DNA from: AV40 sp038230255
GTDB taxonomy: Bacteria; Verrucomicrobiota; Verrucomicrobiia; Chthoniobacterales; UBA10450
Direction of reading: 5' to 3'
DNA length: 64,000 nt
Assembly: GCA_038230255.1 (NCBI GenBank)
Contig: JBBRNP010000004.1
Coordinates: 224,937 to 288,936, forward strand
In this document: in pieces, positions 63,328 through 64,000 of the stretch
How the letters are laid out: each line of letters begins with the position of its first letter
Position numbering within the stretch: position 1 is the first letter of the stretch
Program-made: the position numbers and the translations under genes
Notes under the pieces: model-generated
What the model saw: the letters and a program-made list of their open reading frames with translations, nothing else
The model's database searches: none
What the model was told of the DNA's origin: nothing

Positions 63328-63714
63328 TCAGTGCAAGATGCGATTGCCGCCGTGAACGTAAAATTCCACCGGCACTTCGACAGGTCCGCGAGTTCCGGGC
63401 TGAAATCGCCATTGCAACAGAGCTTTGGCGGCCAATTCGTTCAGGGTTTTGTAGCCACAGCTTTTTACGATTTTGACTTCATCCACTTCGCCGGTCTTGG
63501 GGTTTATCGTAAGCCGAAAATTACCTCTGCCCTCGGCCATGTGCAGCACGACGCCGGGAGGATACTCGGGTTCGACCTTTTTGATCAAACCGGGCGGCGT
63601 CCCGGTATTGACTTGTGCCTCCAGGCCGCGCCGCTGCGCATGGATAGACCACAAGCCAGCTTGCAGCGCGATTAAGCTGATTCCAGCGACCTTCAACCAG
63701 TAACCGGTATGCAT
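63328..63714 (-). CDS. TonB C-terminal domain protein
   Basis: The 128-residue protein has an N-terminal signal or anchor (LKVAGISLIALQAGLWSIHA) and a TonB_C domain: VEPEYPPGV, GRGNFRLTINPKTGEVDEV and LLQWRFQPGTRGPVEVPVEF. It is short compared with full TonB proteins and lacks a proline-rich linker, so it could be an energy transducer fragment or a periplasmic TonB-like protein. It lies between the two tRNA fragments. Confidence 0.82.
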   Translation of the reverse strand: MHTGYWLKVAGISLIALQAGLWSIHAQRRGLEAQVNTGTPPGLIKKVEPEYPPGVVLHMAEGRGNFRLTINPKTGEVDEVKIVKSCGYKTLNELAAKALLQWRFQPGTRGPVEVPVEFYVHGGNRILH

Positions 63715-63788
63715 GCTTCAAAGACAATCTGGCGCGCCCGGGGTTGTCTCGCAAATATTTAACTCGGGCTGGAGCAACGAAACGAATT

Positions 63789-63814
63789 TGGCGACCCTAA
63801 CGGGATTCGAACCC
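63789..63814 (-). other. tRNA 3'-end fragment B (att-like)
   Basis: It is the same 26 bases as fragment A with one mismatch, again the T arm plus acceptor end without a 5' half. The pair bounds ~1 kb with the small protein and TonB-like gene. Confidence 0.75.
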
Positions 63815-63823
63815 GGAGTAGCG

Positions 63824-63934
63824 CGATTTTTCGTGCCCGTTTTTTGATTTGCAAGAGTCTAGTCAGTAGATATTTACAAATTCGAATTCTTTTTTGTCAA
63901 AATCCGAAGAGGTCGCAACAGGGCACGAAAATCG
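63824..63934. repeat. Imperfect inverted repeat beside tRNA fragment B
   Basis: cgatttttcgtgccc (63824-63838) and gggcacgaaaatcg (63921-63934) are complementary apart from one extra T. They are ~82 bases apart. No gene is visible from 63715 to the window end. Confidence 0.55.
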
Positions 63935-64000
63935 TTGAAATTTGTCACGCGATTTTATTGGCCTCGACGTTTGGCGTGCCGGCCTTCATCGTTATCCGCG

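Noticed and set aside
1..64000. CRISPR array or cas genes
   Set aside because: No regularly spaced direct repeats and no cas-like proteins were seen; the repeats present are palindromic and dispersed.

Overview
The window reads like a chromosomal piece of a Gram-negative soil bacterium of the Verrucomicrobiota type (Chthoniobacterales / 'Udaeobacter'-like). This is an inference from large secreted proteins with a dockerin-like tail, a PEP-CTERM protein, TolC/TonB envelope genes and many small palindromic repeats. No rRNA or other marker gene is present to prove the taxonomy.

Layout. (1) 1-15.1 kb: four very large secreted paralogues with sialidase-like (BNR) repeats, Fn3 and a shared dockerin-like C-terminus. 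The first is cut by the window start, a remnant of a fifth lies at 15.0 kb, and a PEP-CTERM protein and a small proline-rich protein lie between them. (2) 15.2-21.3 kb: an outer-membrane protein, then a compact selenium locus. It holds a SelW-like selenoprotein with an in-frame UGA, tRNA-Sec (selC), selD (itself with an in-frame UGA), selA and selB. The two UGA-containing genes are missed or truncated by ordinary ORF calling. (3) 21.3-28.2 kb: a four-helix-bundle protein and an AddB/AddA-like helicase-nuclease pair. (4) 28.2-30.3 kb: three attC-like sites bounding two gene cassettes (DUF5343 + HEPN, and a small secreted protein) without an integrase, that is, a CALIN-like integron remnant. (5) 30.3-37.4 kb: inositol-phosphate synthase and a five-gene TolC/TolC/HlyD/FtsX/ATPase efflux operon. 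(6) 37.4-62.8 kb: an envelope glycan and lipid island. The plus-strand operon (40.3-47.3 kb) has two CDP-alcohol-pathway genes, an SDR, a Gfo/Idh dehydrogenase, an aminotransferase and glycosyltransferases. The minus-strand operon (60.3-47.2 kb) runs from a Wzm/Wzt exporter through methyltransferases and glycosyltransferases to a serine-palmitoyltransferase-like enzyme, a CDP-alcohol phosphotransferase and a GNAT acyltransferase. (7) 60.4-64 kb: sulfotransferase, a deleted copy of a membrane glycosyltransferase, a Dpm1-like transferase, a TonB-like protein and two tRNA 3'-end fragments.

How it fits together. The selenium locus carries its own machinery plus two substrates. The island suggests synthesis and export of a decorated surface glycan together with a sphingolipid-like or phospho-cyclitol lipid, with inositol-phosphate synthase as a possible supplier; this link is inference. 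Small palindromic elements have inserted in frame into selA, selB, addA and one secreted protein, which is the most unusual genome-scale signal here besides the cassette array.
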